64,000 bases of DNA from assembly GCA_001556025.1 (NCBI GenBank), contig LSIB01000044.1, forward strand, positions 7,907 to 71,906, written 5' to 3'. Position 1 is the stretch's first letter; every line of letters starts with the position of its first letter. Positions 31,731-41,613 of this stretch are shown in pieces. The DNA comes from Rhizobiales bacterium CCH3-A5 (lineage in GTDB: Bacteria > Pseudomonadota > Alphaproteobacteria > Rhizobiales > Beijerinckiaceae). Under the pieces are notes generated by a model, which saw only the letters and a list, made by a program, of their open reading frames with translations, searched no databases and was not told the origin of the DNA. Made by a program: the position numbers and the translations under genes.

Positions 31731-33326
31731 ATGGCCTGGGGATCACGCGACTACATGGCGCCGGGGCGCTCGCTCGTGGTGGGTGACCGCGGCATCGCGG
31801 CGACCTCGCATCCCGCGGCGACCTTGGCAGCCGTCGACATTCTGCGCGCGGGCGGCAACGCGATCGACGCGGCGATCGCGGCGGTCGCCGTGCAATGCGT
31901 CGTCGATCCGTTGATGACCGGCATCGGCGGCGACTGCTTTGCTCTCTACGCGCCCGCTTCCGGCAAGCCCGTCGCGATCAACGGCTCGGGCCGCGCGCCG
32001 GCGAAGGCCGAAGTGAGCTGGTTCAAGGCGCAAGGCATCGAGACGATCGGGCTCGAATCGCCCCATGCCGTCACCGTGCCGGGCGCGATCGACGCCTGGT
32101 GCCGGCTCTCTGCCGATCATGGCCGGAAAGGTCTGGACGAGGTGCTCCAGCCCGCCATCCGTGCGGCCGAGGAGGGTTTCGTGGTGACGCCGCGCGTCGC
32201 CTTCGACTGGGGCCGCAACGGAGCGCGCATTCTCCGGCAGGGCGCGGGCGCGCCGGTCTACATGCCCGGCGGCGTCGCCCCGACCGTCGGTGCGAAGATG
32301 GTGCATCCGGCGCTGGGCGCGACCTTGGGCCGTGTCGCGAAGGAGGGCCGCAGCGCCTTCTACGAGGGCGCGGTCGCAGACGAGATCGCCGCCACGCTGC
32401 AGGCGCTGGGCGGGCTGATGGAGCCCGAGGATCTGGCGAAGACCAAATCCGACTATGGCGAGCCGATCGGGACCGATTATCGCGGCCATCGCCTCGTCGA
32501 ATGCCCGCCCAATGGGCAGGGCGTGGCTGCGCTTCTGATCGCGCGGATTCTCTCGGGCTTCGACCTCTCCGATGCCAGGCTCAGCGACGCCGACCGCATC
32601 CATCTGCTGGCCGAGGCGAGCAAGGCGGCTTATCGCCAGCGCGATGCGCTGGTCGCAGACCCTGCCTTCAGCCCGCTCGACGTCGAGGCGCTGCTGTCGG
32701 ACGCGATGGTCTCGCGTCTGCGCGAAAAAATCAGCCTGACGCAGGCGAGCCAGCCATCCGCCTTCGATATGCCGGTGCATCGCGACACGGTCTATCTCTG
32801 CGTCGTCGACCGCGACGGCAACATGGTCTCCTTCATCAACTCGCTGTTCCACGCCTTCGGCAGCGGCATCTATGCGCCGAAATCCGGCGTGCTGCTGCAG
32901 AATCGCGGCACCGGCTTCCGCCTGATCGAGGGCCACCCCAACGCCATCGCGCCGGGCAAACGGCCGATGCACACCATCATCCCCGGCCTGATCGAGCAGG
33001 GCGGCAAGCCGGTGATCGCGTTTGGCGTCATGGGCGGGCAGTATCAGGCGACCGGCCACGCACAGTTCCTGAGCGGTCTCGTCGATCGCGGGTTCGATCT
33101 GCAGCAGGCCTCGGACGTACCCCGCAGCTTTGCGGTCGACGGCGTCCTGCAACTGGAGACGACGATCCCCAAGGCTGTCGCCGACGATCTCGCGGGACGC
33201 GGCCACGCGATCCAGTATCTGGAATCGCCGCTCGGCGGCTGCCAGGCGGTCCAACTCGATCGCGAGCGCGGCGTGATGTACGGCGCCTCCGACCATCGCA
33301 AGGACGGCATGGCGCTGGCAGTGTGA
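31731..33326 (+). CDS. Gamma-glutamyltransferase family protein, no signal peptide
   Basis: A 531-aa Ntn-hydrolase of the gamma-glutamyltranspeptidase family, cleaving gamma-glutamyl bonds after autocatalytic splitting. The processing Thr lies in HRDTVYLCVVDRDGNMVSF, and GIGGDCFALYA, NGSGRAPAKA, GVLLQNRG and MGGQYQATGH are family blocks. The start ATG 31731 (GGAG 7 nt before) gives MAWGSRDYMAPGRSL with no signal peptide, unlike the periplasmic E. coli Ggt, so a cytoplasmic enzyme is likely. It is convergent with a peptide/glutathione-type ABC importer, separated by a palindromic repeat. Confidence 0.92.
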   Translation: MAWGSRDYMAPGRSLVVGDRGIAATSHPAATLAAVDILRAGGNAIDAAIAAVAVQCVVDPLMTGIGGDCFALYAPASGKPVAINGSGRAPAKAEVSWFKAQGIETIGLESPHAVTVPGAIDAWCRLSADHGRKGLDEVLQPAIRAAEEGFVVTPRVAFDWGRNGARILRQGAGAPVYMPGGVAPTVGAKMVHPALGATLGRVAKEGRSAFYEGAVADEIAATLQALGGLMEPEDLAKTKSDYGEPIGTDYRGHRLVECPPNGQGVAALLIARILSGFDLSDARLSDADRIHLLAEASKAAYRQRDALVADPAFSPLDVEALLSDAMVSRLREKISLTQASQPSAFDMPVHRDTVYLCVVDRDGNMVSFINSLFHAFGSGIYAPKSGVLLQNRGTGFRLIEGHPNAIAPGKRPMHTIIPGLIEQGGKPVIAFGVMGGQYQATGHAQFLSGLVDRGFDLQQASDVPRSFAVDGVLQLETTIPKAVADDLAGRGHAIQYLESPLGGCQAVQLDRERGVMYGASDHRKDGMALAV

Positions 33327-33341
33327 GCAGGCCACCCGTCT

Positions 33342-33420
33342 CGTCATTGCGAGCGCAGCGAAGCAATCCAGCGTCGCGCTCTACGCCCTCCTGGATTGCT
33401 TCGCTGCGCTCGCAATGACG
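33342..33420. repeat. Palindromic intergenic repeat, copy 2 (perfect 30-bp arms)
   Basis: Perfect inverted repeat (33342-33371 with 33391-33420; 19-nt loop) beginning CGTCATTGCGAGCGCAGCGA. It belongs to the same family as 20153-20228 and again lies between convergent genes. Confidence 0.9.
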
Positions 33421-33428
33421 GCAGGCCG

Positions 33429-35051
33429 TCAGACGCTGACCAAAACCGGCCGTAGCCCGAAATTCCGCCCCGGAATCGAGTCGAGAAGCGCCTTGGTGTA
33501 GGCATGGTTCGGTGCGCCGAACACCGCGCCGATCGGCCCGGCCTCGACAACCTCGCCATCCTTCATCACCGCGACGAGGTCGCAGACCTGCGCCGCGACG
33601 CGCAGATCGTGCGTGATGAAAACGATCGAGAGGTTGAGCCGCTGGCGCAGTTCGGCCAGCAGCTTCAGCACCTGCGCCTGCACCGAAACGTCGAGCGCCG
33701 AGACCGGCTCGTCGGCGACCAGCACGGCGGGTTCGAGCGCCAGCGCCCGCGCCAGTCCGATGCGCTGGCGCTGGCCGCCGGAGAATTCGTGCGGATAGCG
33801 TTCGGTCGCGGCCGGATCGAGCCCGACCAGTGCGAAGAGTTCCTTCGCCTTCGCAAGCGCCCGCGCGCGCGGCACGCCATGGACGATCGGCCCCTGCGCC
33901 ACCAGTTCTCCGGCCTTTCGGCGCGGATTGAGCGAGGCGAACGGGTCCTGGAACACCATCTGGATATGGCGCGTCTCGGCGCGCATCTCCTCGCGGGTCA
34001 GGCTCGCCAGATTGCGCCCGTTCAGCCTGATCTCGCCGCTATCGGGGTCGATCAGCCGCACGAGGCAGCGCGCCAGCGTCGATTTGCCCGAGCCCGATTC
34101 GCCGACGATGCCGAGCGTGCCGCCCTTCGGCAGGACGAGCGAGACATCCTTCACCGCATGCGTCACGCGCCGGCCGCGCCCGAGAAACCCGCCGGTGCGA
34201 TAGGTTTTTGAGACATGGTCGATCGTCATGATCGCTTCGTCCGACAGCGCGCGCGCCGGCGGCGCCTTCAGCGGCGGCACGGCGGCGATCAACTGGCGCG
34301 TATAGGCATGCTGCGGGTTGTCGAGCACCTGCGCGACCGGACCCTGCTCGACCACGCGGCCCTGGCTCATCACCGCGACTCGAGTCGCGATCTCGGCGAC
34401 GACGCCGAAATCATGGGTGATGAACAGCACAGCCGTGCCCTTGCGCTTCTGCATGTCGCGGATCAGCGCCAGGATCTGCGCCTGCGTCGTCACATCGAGC
34501 GCCGTCGTCGGCTCGTCGGCGATCAGCACTTTCGGGTCGAGCGCCAATGCCATCGCGATCATGGCGCGCTGGCGCTGTCCGCCCGAGAGTTCGTGCGGAT
34601 AGGCCTTTGCCGAGCGCTCGGGGTCGGGAATGCGGACCTCTTCCAGCAGCTCTCGCACCCGCGCCTTGATCTCCGTCGTGCCGAGATCGGTGTGGATCGA
34701 AAACATCTCGCCAATCTGGTCGCCGATGGTGCGCAGGGGATTTAGCGCCGTCATCGGCTCCTGGAAGATCATGGCGATGCCGGCGCCTCTGACCTTTCGC
34801 ATCTGCGCCTCGCTGACGCCGGCGAGATCGCGCCCTTCGAACAGGATGCGCCCGCCGTCGATGGCGACGCCTTCGGGCAGCAGCCGCATGATCGCATTCG
34901 CCGTCATCGACTTGCCCGAGCCCGATTCCCCGACGACGCAGAGGATCTCGTTGGCCGCGACCGACAGCGAGACCTCGCTCATCGCATGCGGCCGGTCGGC
35001 CCCCTTCGGCAGGCTGACGCTGACGGCTTCGAGCGTGAGGACGGCGCTCAT
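33429..35051 (-). CDS. Peptide/glutathione-type ABC importer, fused ATP-binding protein
   Basis: A 540-aa protein with two complete ATPase domains in one chain (like GsiA or YejF). Domain 1 has Walker [10 protein letters not shown], signature LSGGQRQR and Walker [13 protein letters not shown]. Domain 2 has Walker [10 protein letters not shown], signature FSGGQRQR and Walker [13 protein letters not shown]. Both carry the oligopeptide-type C-terminal extension. ATG 35051 overlaps the upstream permease stop (ATGA). It is the last gene of the SBP-permease-permease-ATPase operon. Confidence 0.95.
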   Translation of the reverse strand: MSAVLTLEAVSVSLPKGADRPHAMSEVSLSVAANEILCVVGESGSGKSMTANAIMRLLPEGVAIDGGRILFEGRDLAGVSEAQMRKVRGAGIAMIFQEPMTALNPLRTIGDQIGEMFSIHTDLGTTEIKARVRELLEEVRIPDPERSAKAYPHELSGGQRQRAMIAMALALDPKVLIADEPTTALDVTTQAQILALIRDMQKRKGTAVLFITHDFGVVAEIATRVAVMSQGRVVEQGPVAQVLDNPQHAYTRQLIAAVPPLKAPPARALSDEAIMTIDHVSKTYRTGGFLGRGRRVTHAVKDVSLVLPKGGTLGIVGESGSGKSTLARCLVRLIDPDSGEIRLNGRNLASLTREEMRAETRHIQMVFQDPFASLNPRRKAGELVAQGPIVHGVPRARALAKAKELFALVGLDPAATERYPHEFSGGQRQRIGLARALALEPAVLVADEPVSALDVSVQAQVLKLLAELRQRLNLSIVFITHDLRVAAQVCDLVAVMKDGEVVEAGPIGAVFGAPNHAYTKALLDSIPGRNFGLRPVLVSV

Positions 35052-35884
35052 GAGCGGCCCTTCAGCCGCGGATTGAGCGCGTCGTTGAGACCCTGCCCGA
35101 CCAGCGAGACGGCGAGCACGGTGATCAGGATCGCGACGCCTGGAATGGCGGAGACATACCATTGCACCCGCAGCACGTCGCGCCCGGCCCCGATCAGGTT
35201 GCCCCAGGAGGCGACGTTGGGGTCCGACAGCTTGAGGAAGGCGAGCGCGCTCTCCAGCAGAATCGCGATCGCCATCACGACGCTGGCATAGACAATGACG
35301 GGCGGCAGGGCGTTGGGCAGGATCTCGCCGAAGATGAGCTTCATGTCCTTCAGACCGAGCGTGCGCCCCGCCTGAACGAATTCGCGGTTGCGCAGAGACA
35401 GGAACTCGGCCCGCGTCAAGCGCGCCGAGGCCGGCCATGAGACGATGCCGATCGCGATCGTCACAGTGGTGATGGTCGAGCCGAAGACGGCGACCAGCAC
35501 CAGCAGCAAGAGGAAGTTTGGCAGCGTCTGGAAAGCCTCGGTGACGCGCATCAGCGCGGTGTCGACCCAGTCGCCGTAATAGCCGGCGAGCGCGCCGACT
35601 GTGATGCCGATCATGATCGAGATCGTGGTCGCGACCACGCCGATCAACAGCGAGATGCGCGCGCCGTGGACGATCTGGGCTGCGATGTCGCGGCCGGAAT
35701 TGTCGGTGCCGAGCAGAAAACGCGGATTGCTGAACGGCCAGATCAGCGGCCGCCCCGCCAGCGCCAGCGGGTCGCGCGGATAGAAATACCCGGCGCTCTG
35801 CGCAGCCGCCAGCACGAGCAGCAGCAGCAGGAGGCCGATCACGGCCGGCGGGCTGCGGAAATATAGCTTCAGGAACGAGCGCAT
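35048..35884 (-). CDS. ABC transporter permease, DppC-like
   Basis: A 278-aa inner-membrane permease of the peptide/nickel family. An N-terminal helix, then the FLLGTDNSGRDIAAQIVHGA motif diagnostic of the DppC/OppC subunit, and the EAA loop EFVQAGRTLGLKDMKLIFGE. ATG 35884 (residue 1 MRSFLKLYF) is chosen. It starts one base after the stop of the DppB-like gene and overlaps the ATPase gene by 4 bp. Confidence 0.94.
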   Translation of the reverse strand: MRSFLKLYFRSPPAVIGLLLLLLVLAAAQSAGYFYPRDPLALAGRPLIWPFSNPRFLLGTDNSGRDIAAQIVHGARISLLIGVVATTISIMIGITVGALAGYYGDWVDTALMRVTEAFQTLPNFLLLLVLVAVFGSTITTVTIAIGIVSWPASARLTRAEFLSLRNREFVQAGRTLGLKDMKLIFGEILPNALPPVIVYASVVMAIAILLESALAFLKLSDPNVASWGNLIGAGRDVLRVQWYVSAIPGVAILITVLAVSLVGQGLNDALNPRLKGRS

Positions 35885-35885
35885 C

Positions 35886-36863
35886 TCATGCCCCCGTCGT
35901 GATGCGCGGATCGAGCCGGGCATAGAGCAGGTCGACGATGAAATTCACCGCGATCACCAGCAGCGCCGAGACGAAGACGATGCCGAGCAGCGTATTGAGG
36001 TCGCGCTGGACGACCGATTCATAGGCCAGCCGCCCAAGCCCCGGCAGCGAGAACACGCTCTCGACCACGACGGAGCCGCCCAGCATCGTGCCGGCCTGCA
36101 GGCCGATCAGCGTCACCATCGGCAGCAGCGCGTTGCGCAGCACATGGCGCGAGACGATTTTCGTCTCGTCGAGCCCCTTGGCGCGGGCGGTGCGGACGAA
36201 ATCGAGGTTGAGCACCTCGAGCATCGAGCCGCGCATGATGCGCAGATAGATCGCCATGTAGAACAGCCCGAGCGTAAGCACCGGCAGCACGAGATGGCGC
36301 GCGATGTCGAGCGCGCGCGCGATGCCGGTCAAGCCGACCGTGATGTCCTCGAAGCCGCCTGCCGGCAGCCATTGCAGGTAGATCGCGAAGACGACGATCG
36401 CCATCAGCCCGAACCAGAAGGTCGGCATGGCGTAGAACACCAGCCCGAGCGTCGAGATCAGCGTGTCCTGCCAGCGGTTGACCCGCCGTGCCGCGATCAC
36501 GCCGAGGAGCAGCCCGAAGAAAAAGGCGAGCGAGAGCGAGGCCGTCATCAGCAGGATGGTGGCGGGCAGCCGCTCGGCGATCACGGTTGCGACCGGCTTG
36601 CCGTAGATCGCCGAGAAGCCGAGATCGAACCGCACCAGACGCCAGAGATAATTGCCGAGCTGCGCCCAGACCGAGAGGTCGAGGCCGTAGAACTGGCGCA
36701 GTTGCTTTGCGGTCGCAGCGTCGCCCCCGCCCATCTGCGCCATCATCGCATCGACCGTGTCGCCCGGCGCGAGCTGGAGCAAAAGGAAGATGCCGATCAG
36801 GATCAGGATCAGGGTCGGGATCGAGGCGGCCAGACGCCGCCCCGCGAGGCTCAAGACGCGCAT
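35886..36863 (-). CDS. ABC transporter permease, DppB-like
   Basis: A 325-aa inner-membrane permease. It shows the DppB/OppB pattern: an N-terminal helix with RRLAASIPTLILILIGIFLL, LAPGDTVDAMM, RFDLGFSAIYGKPV, and the EAA loop DFVRTARAKGLDETKIVSRH. It forms the channel with the DppC-like subunit. The spacing to the next gene is 1 bp. Confidence 0.94.
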   Translation of the reverse strand: MRVLSLAGRRLAASIPTLILILIGIFLLLQLAPGDTVDAMMAQMGGGDAATAKQLRQFYGLDLSVWAQLGNYLWRLVRFDLGFSAIYGKPVATVIAERLPATILLMTASLSLAFFFGLLLGVIAARRVNRWQDTLISTLGLVFYAMPTFWFGLMAIVVFAIYLQWLPAGGFEDITVGLTGIARALDIARHLVLPVLTLGLFYMAIYLRIMRGSMLEVLNLDFVRTARAKGLDETKIVSRHVLRNALLPMVTLIGLQAGTMLGGSVVVESVFSLPGLGRLAYESVVQRDLNTLLGIVFVSALLVIAVNFIVDLLYARLDPRITTGA

Positions 36864-36891
36864 GGCTGCTTGCCGCTATTGTCGCGCACGC

Positions 36892-38493
36892 TCACGCCGC
36901 CAGCCACAGATCGTGCCAGGAGCTCGAGCCCCAGCGCGGAGTATTGGAGTGGTTGCGCGCCTTGGCGCTGATCGCCGTCAGGAAGATCTGCTCGATCGGC
37001 GTCCAGATCGGCAGCTGCGTGTTCACGCCGCGCACGAACTCGCCATAGAGCGCCTTGCGCTTCACGGGATCGACCTCGGTCGCCGCGTCGTCGATGATCT
37101 TGTCGATCGCGGGGTCCGCCCAGCCCCATTGGTTGGTCCAGGGGGCACCTTTGGGCTGGCCCGAGCGGTACCAGACCGTGGTCGAGACGGCCGGGTCGTT
37201 GCGGTACTGGTGCCAGCCGGTGGCCAGATCGAAGGCGTGTTCGTCATAGACCTGCTTCAGGAAGCCGCCGCCATCATTGCGGACGATCTCGACCCTGATG
37301 CCGACATCGGCGAGCGACTGCTGGATGAAGGTCGCGAAGAGCGAGATGTCCTCGCCCCAGGGCGCGGGCAGGAGCCGCAGGCTGAAGCGCGTTCCGCCCG
37401 TGGCCCTGAAGCCCGCCTCGTCGAGCAGCTTGACTGCCAGCGCCTTGTCGAAGGGATATTGCGGGCCGTTGTCGGCAGGATAGAAATCCGTCGAGACGGA
37501 CGGCACCGGCCCGGTGCCGCGCTTGGCGAAATCGCCCAGAAAGTTCTCGATGAAGAAGGGGATGTCGAGCGCATGCGCGATGGCGCGGCGCACCCTGATG
37601 TCGGCCAGCTCCCTGCGGCGGAAATTGAATTCGACCGTGTTGGTGCGGGCGTTGCCCTCGTTGCCCTTGGTCGAGACGATGAATTTCGGATCCTTGGCCA
37701 GGCGCGCCGAATCCGAGATCGTCAGCCCCGAGAACGGGCTGTAATGGATCTGCCCGGCTTCCATCTGGGCGGCGGCTGCGGCGCGGTCGGTGACGACGCG
37801 CCAGACGATCCGGTCGAGATAGGGCGCGTTCTCGCGCCAGTAGTTCGGGTTGCGGTCGGCGATGACGAACTGGCCGCGCTCGTATTGCACGAATTTGAAC
37901 GGCCCGGTGCCGACGGGCGCGAGGTTCAGCGGATTCTGCCGGATGTCGCCCTTGCCCTCGTAGAGATGGCGCGGCGAGATGTAGCCGAGGTCCGGCAGCG
38001 CCCGCAGCAGCAGGTTCAGCGGCATCGGCCGCTCATAGCGGAACACCGCCGTCAGCGGGTCGGGGGTATCGACGGCGGTGAGGAAGAGCTGCAGCGTCGT
38101 GCCGTAGTTCAGGATTTTCTTCCACATCTCCATGGCGGTGAACTGCACGTCGGCCGAGGTGAAGTCCTTGCCGTCATGCCAGGTCACGCCCCGGCGCAGC
38201 CTGAAGGTGATCGTCTTGCCGTCCGGCGCCGCCTCCCAGCTCTCGGCCAGCACGCCGACCGGCTTGCCGGAGGCGTCGAGGTCGACGAGCTGCTCCTGGA
38301 TCTTCCCGCCGATGATGTAGACGCCGGTCGAGGCCTGCAGGCTCGGGTTGAGCTGGCGCTGCTCGGCCCCGTAATGCACCGAGAACACACCACCCTTGCG
38401 CGGCTGCGTCTGAGCAAAGGCGCGCGTCGGATCGAGCACATTGGCGGCGATGGCGGCGCTGGTCAGAAGCGCGGCGCGGCGGGTCATCTGCAT
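36892..38493 (-). CDS. Family 5 extracellular solute-binding protein (peptide type)
   Basis: A 533-aa periplasmic binding protein, first gene of the importer operon. The signal peptide starts MQMTRRAALLTSAAIAANVL; the twin Arg suggests possible Tat export. Family 5 blocks include LAESWEAAPDGKTITFRLRR, VTWHDGKDFTSADV and FVQYERGQFVI. ATG 38493 follows AGGAG; the in-frame extension to 38571 is unsupported. The ligand is probably an oligopeptide, glutathione or similar. Whether the neighbouring gamma-glutamyltransferase acts on the imported substrate is inference. Confidence 0.94.
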   Translation of the reverse strand: MQMTRRAALLTSAAIAANVLDPTRAFAQTQPRKGGVFSVHYGAEQRQLNPSLQASTGVYIIGGKIQEQLVDLDASGKPVGVLAESWEAAPDGKTITFRLRRGVTWHDGKDFTSADVQFTAMEMWKKILNYGTTLQLFLTAVDTPDPLTAVFRYERPMPLNLLLRALPDLGYISPRHLYEGKGDIRQNPLNLAPVGTGPFKFVQYERGQFVIADRNPNYWRENAPYLDRIVWRVVTDRAAAAAQMEAGQIHYSPFSGLTISDSARLAKDPKFIVSTKGNEGNARTNTVEFNFRRRELADIRVRRAIAHALDIPFFIENFLGDFAKRGTGPVPSVSTDFYPADNGPQYPFDKALAVKLLDEAGFRATGGTRFSLRLLPAPWGEDISLFATFIQQSLADVGIRVEIVRNDGGGFLKQVYDEHAFDLATGWHQYRNDPAVSTTVWYRSGQPKGAPWTNQWGWADPAIDKIIDDAATEVDPVKRKALYGEFVRGVNTQLPIWTPIEQIFLTAISAKARNHSNTPRWGSSSWHDLWLAA

Positions 38494-38607
38494 GGTCGGT
38501 CTCCTGATGGAAGGGACGCCCTCTGACGATGCGTCAAGGCGGGGGGAGGCGTAAACACGGGCCTTGCTCAAATGGACGGCGGCAGGCCTTTCAGAGAGGC
38601 ATATCCG

Positions 38608-39459
38608 TCAGAGCGGCAGAAAGCTGAGAACGACGCCGTTGGCGGCGCTGGCCGGCACGCTCAGCGATGCGCCGTGACTGACGGCCTTGTCTCCGAGAGC
38701 AGCCTTCGCTCCTGCGATGTCAGTCGTCGCCAGAACGACCGCCGCCGCGCCTTCGCTGGCTCCGCCTTCCCGCACCGCATCAGGGTAGCGCGCCGCAAAA
38801 CCCGCCGCGTCGTAAAACAGGAAATCGGCGCGCCGCCCGCCCGAGGGGACGAGCCAGCCATCGCCATCCCGCCTGGCGGGCTCCTTGATCAGGCTGGAGA
38901 GATGCGCGGCGGATGCCTGCGGATCGGCCGCCAGCACCTCGACACGGATGATCCGGGCCGCGCCATTGGCATGGCTCTGGAGTTCGGGGATCCAGACTGT
39001 CTCGCGGGTCAGGTGCTGGCAGGCGAAAATCCGCATGCCGCCGGGGTTCTGGTCGAGCGGCCAGCGGAAGACGTTGAATTTCGCCTCGCCGGTGCCACCG
39101 CCGGGCAGCTCGACCGGCCGGCCGAAATGCACCGGGCCCAGCGGCACGAGCCCCTGCGCCCTGAGCTCGTTGGCTCCCGCCGCCGCGTCATCCGTGGTGA
39201 AGGCGGCGCGCTCCAGCCCCTCGCGTTTGGCGAGGTAGTCGCGGGTCGGGGCGTTCTGGTCGGTCGGCGTCAGCACGCCGAGCAGTTCGAGATAATCCTC
39301 CCCGAACATGATGGTGTAGTTGCCGGTGCCCAGATGCGGAGAATGCGTGCCGCGCGGCGAGACGGTGAAGCCGAGCCCTCGCCATTGATCCGCCGCGGTA
39401 TCGAGATCGCGCACCGTGACGACGACATGGTCGAGACCGAGAATATGCTTGAGCGGCAT
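38608..39459 (-). CDS. VOC (glyoxalase-like) family protein
   Basis: A 283-aa protein of the vicinal-oxygen-chelate superfamily, Glyoxalase_3-like. The N-terminus LDHVVVTVRDLDTAADQWRG is the first beta-alpha-beta unit, with metal-ligand candidates His10, Glu in DYLELLGVL, and FGRPVELPGGGTGEAKFNVF in the second half. Its reaction is unknown. It is upstream of and on the same strand as the ABC importer operon (114-bp gap), so may be unrelated. The stretch 39460-39707 after its start contains no gene I can support. Confidence 0.85.
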   Translation of the reverse strand: MPLKHILGLDHVVVTVRDLDTAADQWRGLGFTVSPRGTHSPHLGTGNYTIMFGEDYLELLGVLTPTDQNAPTRDYLAKREGLERAAFTTDDAAAGANELRAQGLVPLGPVHFGRPVELPGGGTGEAKFNVFRWPLDQNPGGMRIFACQHLTRETVWIPELQSHANGAARIIRVEVLAADPQASAAHLSSLIKEPARRDGDGWLVPSGGRRADFLFYDAAGFAARYPDAVREGGASEGAAAVVLATTDIAGAKAALGDKAVSHGASLSVPASAANGVVLSFLPL

Positions 39460-39707
39460 GACGCGCCTTTTGGGTAAGCGGAGCTGGCAGACCGCCTGAG
39501 TTCAGCGCAGGTGCAGAACTGGCGCAACCGGGCCGCCACGGCGATCCACGCAGGCCCTGTTGCATTGCACACATGGCGGTTGGGAGAGGAAAATTTCAAT
39601 CGCGTACAGGTTGTGATCGACAGAAAGCGAGAATGATCTCTACTGCTGTAGCGCGGGAGAATTTTCTTCCTGATCGCAGGCTTTGCGCGAACGGCCTTGC
39701 CTTGCGC

Positions 39708-40865
39708 TCACGGGCGCAGTCGCGAGCCGGCGAGCGCCGCCAGGGCAAGCAACGCGGCGATGCCGCAAAACGCGATCGGCAGGCTCGTCGCCTGGGCCAC
39801 GAATCCGATCGCCGCCGGCCCGAGCAGGATGCCGGAATAGCCGAGCGTCGTCACAGCCGAAACGGCGTGGTTGCCGGGCATGACGCGCTGGCGGCCGGTC
39901 GCCGAATACAGCACCGGCACGACATTCGAGCAGCCGAGGCCGACGAGCGCATAGGCGCAGAGCACAAGACGCCAGTCGGCCAAAAGCGTGGCGAGCAGGA
40001 AGCCGGACCCTGCGATCAGGCAGCCGAGCACGATGATGCGCCCGGCCCCGACAGAGCCGACGACGCGGTCGCCCAAGAGACGACCGAGCGTCATCGCGGC
40101 GGCAAAGGCGGCGTAGCCGAAGCCGGCCTGCGCCGGATCGACCCCGCGCACGCTGGTCAGGAAGACGGCGCTCCAGTCGAGCAGCGCGCCTTCGGCCAGG
40201 AACAGCACGAAGCAGAGTGCGCCGATCAGCAGCACGACGCCGCGCGGCCAGGCGAAGCCGCTCTGCGAGCCTTCTCCGCCTTCGCCGAGGAAATGGCGCA
40301 TGCTCAGGGCTAGCGCGAGCAGGATGAGCCCAACTACGACGAGCGCCGCCGGCAACGGCGTAAGGCCCATCAGCAGCATCAGGCTGACGCCGCCTGCACC
40401 GGCGATGCCGCCGACGCTGAACAGCCCGTGGAAGCCCGACATCATCGGCCGCGCCGCCGCCCGCTCGACGATGATCGCCTGGATGTTGATGGCGCAGTCG
40501 AGGCAGCCGATGCCAGCGCCGAAGATGAACAGCGCCAGCGCCAGCGCGAGATGGTTCTCGACGACGAGCAGAAATGGAAAGGCGAGGCAGGCGACCAGCG
40601 TCGAGGCGACGAGCACCTGTCGGCAGCCGAAGCGGGCGGTCAGCGCGCCAGCCAGCGGCATCGCCAGCATCGAGCCCATCCCGAGGCAGAGCAGCACGAG
40701 CCCCAGCCCCCGGGCATCGAGCCCGAGCCGCGCCTGCACGAAGGGCACGAGCGGCGCCCAGGCCGCGATCGCAAAGCCCGCGATGAAGAAGGCGACGCGT
40801 GTGGCGTGCTGCTGCGCTATGCCGATTTGGGCCGGTGCTGGCGCGAAAGGGCTTTGCATCGACAA
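39708..40865 (-). CDS. MFS transporter (YbjJ-like)
   Basis: A 385-aa major facilitator with about 12 helices (RVAFFIAGFAIAAWAPLVPF at the start; GLFSVGGIAGAGG in the middle). The LGLDARGLGLVLLCLGMGSM loop is typical of the YbjJ-like subgroup, whose substrates are unknown. A TTG at 40865 preceded by GGAG, or the ATG two codons later (40859), may be the start. It is divergent from the flavin reductase gene. Confidence 0.88.
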   Translation of the reverse strand: MSMQSPFAPAPAQIGIAQQHATRVAFFIAGFAIAAWAPLVPFVQARLGLDARGLGLVLLCLGMGSMLAMPLAGALTARFGCRQVLVASTLVACLAFPFLLVVENHLALALALFIFGAGIGCLDCAINIQAIIVERAAARPMMSGFHGLFSVGGIAGAGGVSLMLLMGLTPLPAALVVVGLILLALALSMRHFLGEGGEGSQSGFAWPRGVVLLIGALCFVLFLAEGALLDWSAVFLTSVRGVDPAQAGFGYAAFAAAMTLGRLLGDRVVGSVGAGRIIVLGCLIAGSGFLLATLLADWRLVLCAYALVGLGCSNVVPVLYSATGRQRVMPGNHAVSAVTTLGYSGILLGPAAIGFVAQATSLPIAFCGIAALLALAALAGSRLRP

Positions 40866-41022
40866 CGCTGGCTCCGTCGCGTCGTCCGCGACGCCGTCCT
40901 GCGACCGCGAGGCCGCAAGTGCTTGCTATGACGCTAGCCTCGATTCGTCTATGAGACGCACCCGCCAGCGCCCGCGTATCTCCGCAGGCCAAAATCGCCG
41001 GACGGTCAAGACCGCCAGAAGC

Positions 41023-41544
41023 ATGCCGCAAACCAAGCCCCCCCAGCCCGGACCGGCCAGGCCTCCCACCGCCGCCGCCCTCCGCGAAGCGCTCGGCCAG
41101 TTTCCGACCGGCGTCACCATCGTCACGGCGGCGGGGGCGGACAGGCTCGTCGGCATGACGGTGAACTCCTTCGCCTCGGTCTCGCTCGATCCGCCGCTCG
41201 TGCTCTGGAGCGTGGCGAAGGCGACCGCGAGCTTCGCCGGCTTCATGACGGCTGACGCCTATGCAGTGCATTTTCTCAACGCCGACCAGCGCGATCTGGC
41301 GATGCGCTTCGCGAGCCGGATCGATGACAAGTTCGCCGGGCTCGATCACGGGCCGGGCATCACCGGTGCGCCGGTGCTGGCTGGCGTCGAGCCGCTGCTG
41401 GAATGCCGGGTCTGGGCGCGTCACGACGGCGGCGACCACATGATCCTCGTCGGCGAGGTTGTCTCGATCCGCACCCGCGAGCACAAACCCCTGCTCTTCC
41501 ATGCTGGCGTTCTGCGTCCCGTCGACGAGGTCGATCTCGGCTGA
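41023..41544 (+). CDS. Flavin reductase family protein
   Basis: A 173-aa FMN-binding split-barrel protein. LREALGQFPTGVTIVTA, GMTVNSFASVSLDPPLVLWS and the C-terminal FHAGVLRPV match the flavin reductase-like domain that supplies reduced FMN to two-component monooxygenases. ATG 41023 fits the family length; ATG 40951 would add a basic leader. PuuE-like deacetylase follows 69 bp downstream. No partner monooxygenase is adjacent; the HpaB-family protein lies 17 kb away. Confidence 0.88.
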   Translation: MPQTKPPQPGPARPPTAAALREALGQFPTGVTIVTAAGADRLVGMTVNSFASVSLDPPLVLWSVAKATASFAGFMTADAYAVHFLNADQRDLAMRFASRIDDKFAGLDHGPGITGAPVLAGVEPLLECRVWARHDGGDHMILVGEVVSIRTREHKPLLFHAGVLRPVDEVDLG

Positions 41545-41613
41545 GGCGCGGGACTTTCCTGTGTCATAATCTTCTGACGAGCCGGAACAGACGAAAGCCG
41601 ACGACCTGACGCC

